Assembly (NCBI RefSeq): GCF_027744825.2
Contig: NC_071345.1
Span: 5,043,501 to 5,107,500 of the forward strand
DNA: 64,000 nt
Direction of reading: 5' to 3'
Origin: Synchiropus splendidus
Taxonomy: Eukaryota; Chordata; Actinopteri; Syngnathiformes; Callionymidae
The notes under the pieces were generated by a model. That model made no database searches, was not told the DNA's origin, and was given only the letters and a program-made list of their open reading frames with translations. The position numbers and the translations under genes were made by a program. Every line of letters starts with the position of its first letter. The stretch's first letter is position 1. Shown piece by piece: positions 62,214 to 64,000 of the stretch.

Positions 62214-64000
62214 CCAAGCTCCCCAGTTGATCCAGGCAGGTTGGCTTGCAGAACCAGCGGACTGTGTAAGACAGAATAATTGGTTCACCATAAAATGTAA
62301 AAGTGTCATTTTGAACAATGAGGTATGGGGAAGTGGAACAAATTGGAGGTCTGATTCGGAACATGGGAATGTGGGTGAGGAGAGGTTGGAGTACATGTGG
62401 CGGGCTGCGGGGGGAACCTGCGGCGGGGGTGTAGTCCATTGCATGGTGACACATTCTGGGAAATGAGAGATTAAGTGAGGACATTTCCTCTGCTGGCTGC
62501 GGAAGAGCTGGAGGTCCCTCGTGGTGTAGCACCTGGAGTGTGTATGCAAATGTGCATGCGTCTGATTTCCGGGGCATATGAAGAGAAGTTCAAGATTTAA
62601 CTGTTTGACTGAGATAATCTATGTGAAATTAATTCATTTGAGCTAATCCTCTATAGTTTGGGGTTAGGATTAGGATTAGATTGATTGAGTATTTTTAGAT
62701 TTTTATTTATTTATTTTTTTTGACTATACTAATCTGCCCTGTCCCAAAAAAACAGTAAGTGAATTTCACACTGAATTACTGACTGACATGTCTCCTTTGG
62801 AACTATTGCTTCACCTTGCTTTTTCATGTCATTTTGCTCCATGGCGGCATCATTGCAAAGCACCTTCCACGGCCAACCACAATAGGAAATAGTGAAGAGC
62901 AAACTTGGGGAAGAGACCTCAAAAATTTCTGAAAATAAGACACCCACCAAATTTAAGAAGAAAGTAGATTTTTTACTCGCATAAGACGGGCTGGTCTATA
63001 AGCCTCGGATTCAGCCGAAAGGTCAATGATTTCTGTGTGTTGGTTTAAAATGTCTGAGGATACATAACGTCCCTTCTGAACTGGCTTTAAAAACGGGGTT
63101 CAGCATCAAGACTTTATGGTGAAAACAAACTCAGCAATGGTCTGAATGCGGATTATTCCGCCAATATCACCAGACTTGTTACATCAGAACAAAGAAATTA
63201 TAGGCAGTGACACTAAAACGCTTAGTGCGCTGTGTGTATCTTTCCGCCACTTCTCCCCAGTTCCAGGAGCTCGGAGCTGCGTCTGAAACTGGGAACATTG
63301 TAGCTCGGAAAGTGCCACAACACATGGGTGAAAAAAATGCCATGTAAATAAAGCACCACAACATTCCAATATCTTGACGGCAAGAAGCTTGTTTGCCTAT
63401 AAAAGTCTGTATATTTGCCGCAGTGTTGTTTAAGGGTTCAGAGTGCGAGGAAAAAAAGCAGTGGTTTATAGTCTGGAAATTATGGTACGATCATATTTTA
63501 TTTGTACCTTCCACACAGACACATAACATTCCTGATCTGTTTTTACATAACTGCTAAATAAACATTTTTCGGTTTCTGAAAATGTATAAAGTCAGAAGCG
63601 CATTCATTGGCATGCACGATGACCAGCTTGAATATTTACTGCACATTGGCCAAACAGCTTCTTTTGGGCCTTTATTCGAATTGTTTATTCGGTGTTGTTC
63701 AGCAGTTTCAAAATGTGAAAATACATGCTCGCTCTAACCACACAGACAACATCACAGATCAATGTTATGTTTGATAATGATAATAATATTTTATTTTGAC
63801 ACTTTAAAGTGACCCAGTAGCTACATTGTCGACGCCACCTCTTTTGCAGAATTAATGTGATGGATCTTAGCTTTCACATATATAATCTCGTGTTAAAGTT
63901 GGACTGTTAAAATGTGATCTAATTCATAGTAACTGCCTTATTTTGGAGCTGCACATCTTGCATCTCGCACACCAGATGATAACTAGTGCAAGGCATCAAA

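Larger units (their letters stand above)
58881..64000 (+). other. foxn3: foxn3 intron 3, start only
   Basis: It begins with gtgagt and runs past the window end. Poly-T of about 18 bases lies near 58967 and one perfect X-box at 59030. No exon matching the conserved FOXN3 C-terminal part was seen. The long ORFs at 61394-61945 and 62047-62577 are composition artefacts, the latter around a CAC repeat. Confidence 0.85.

Noticed and set aside
62047..62577. Overlapping ORFs on both strands around a CAC repeat
   Set aside because: Poly-Pro, poly-Gly and poly-Trp arise from the trinucleotide repeat. No family motif is present.
62661..62680. Telomere-like TTAGGA repeats
   Set aside because: Only two to three imperfect units, with TTAGGA instead of TTAGGG. 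Similar short words at 5590 and 28910 are chance.

Overview
The window is vertebrate, almost certainly teleost fish, chromosomal DNA. It has two exons with vertebrate splice sites, a very low coding fraction, many (CA)n/(GT)n microsatellites, and fossils of fish-type non-LTR retrotransposons, a tRNA-derived SINE and short inverted-repeat DNA elements. There is no sign of bacterial operons, CRISPR arrays or rRNA. The species cannot be told from the sequence.

The one gene I recognise with confidence is foxn3 (CHES1, a fork-head repressor) on the + strand. A CpG-rich promoter and a probable noncoding first exon lie at about 18.93-19.66 kb. The first coding exon is at 46813-47412, with the start codon at 46831, and the second coding exon is at 58729-58880. 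Together they encode residues 1-244 and all of the fork-head DNA-binding domain, which is split by a phase-0 intron. The rest of the gene lies beyond 64 kb. Intron 1 is about 27.2 kb, intron 2 is 11.3 kb, and intron 3 runs off the window. A minus-strand ORF at 31189-31398 has a protein-like sequence and may be an exon of an antisense gene inside intron 1; I could not identify it.

Layout: 1-18.9 kb is upstream sequence with no recognised gene; 18.9-19.7 kb is the promoter and first exon; 19.7-46.8 kb is intron 1, holding microsatellites, a SINE, LINE tails, a reverse-transcriptase fossil and MITE-like elements; 46.8-47.4 kb is the first coding exon; 47.4-58.7 kb is intron 2, with a second reverse-transcriptase fossil; 58.7-58.9 kb is the second coding exon; the remainder is intron 3.

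The most interesting structure is regulatory. (1) A family of six short palindromic elements carries, in its inverted arms, sequences that fit the CTCF consensus; one copy has two perfect matches facing each other. (2) Ten perfect X-box (RFX-type) sites are spread over the locus, where I estimate about one by chance. (3) If the predicted first exon joins directly to the coding exon, the junction creates an upstream ORF that overlaps the foxn3 start codon out of frame. All three are inferences from sequence and need alignment or expression data.
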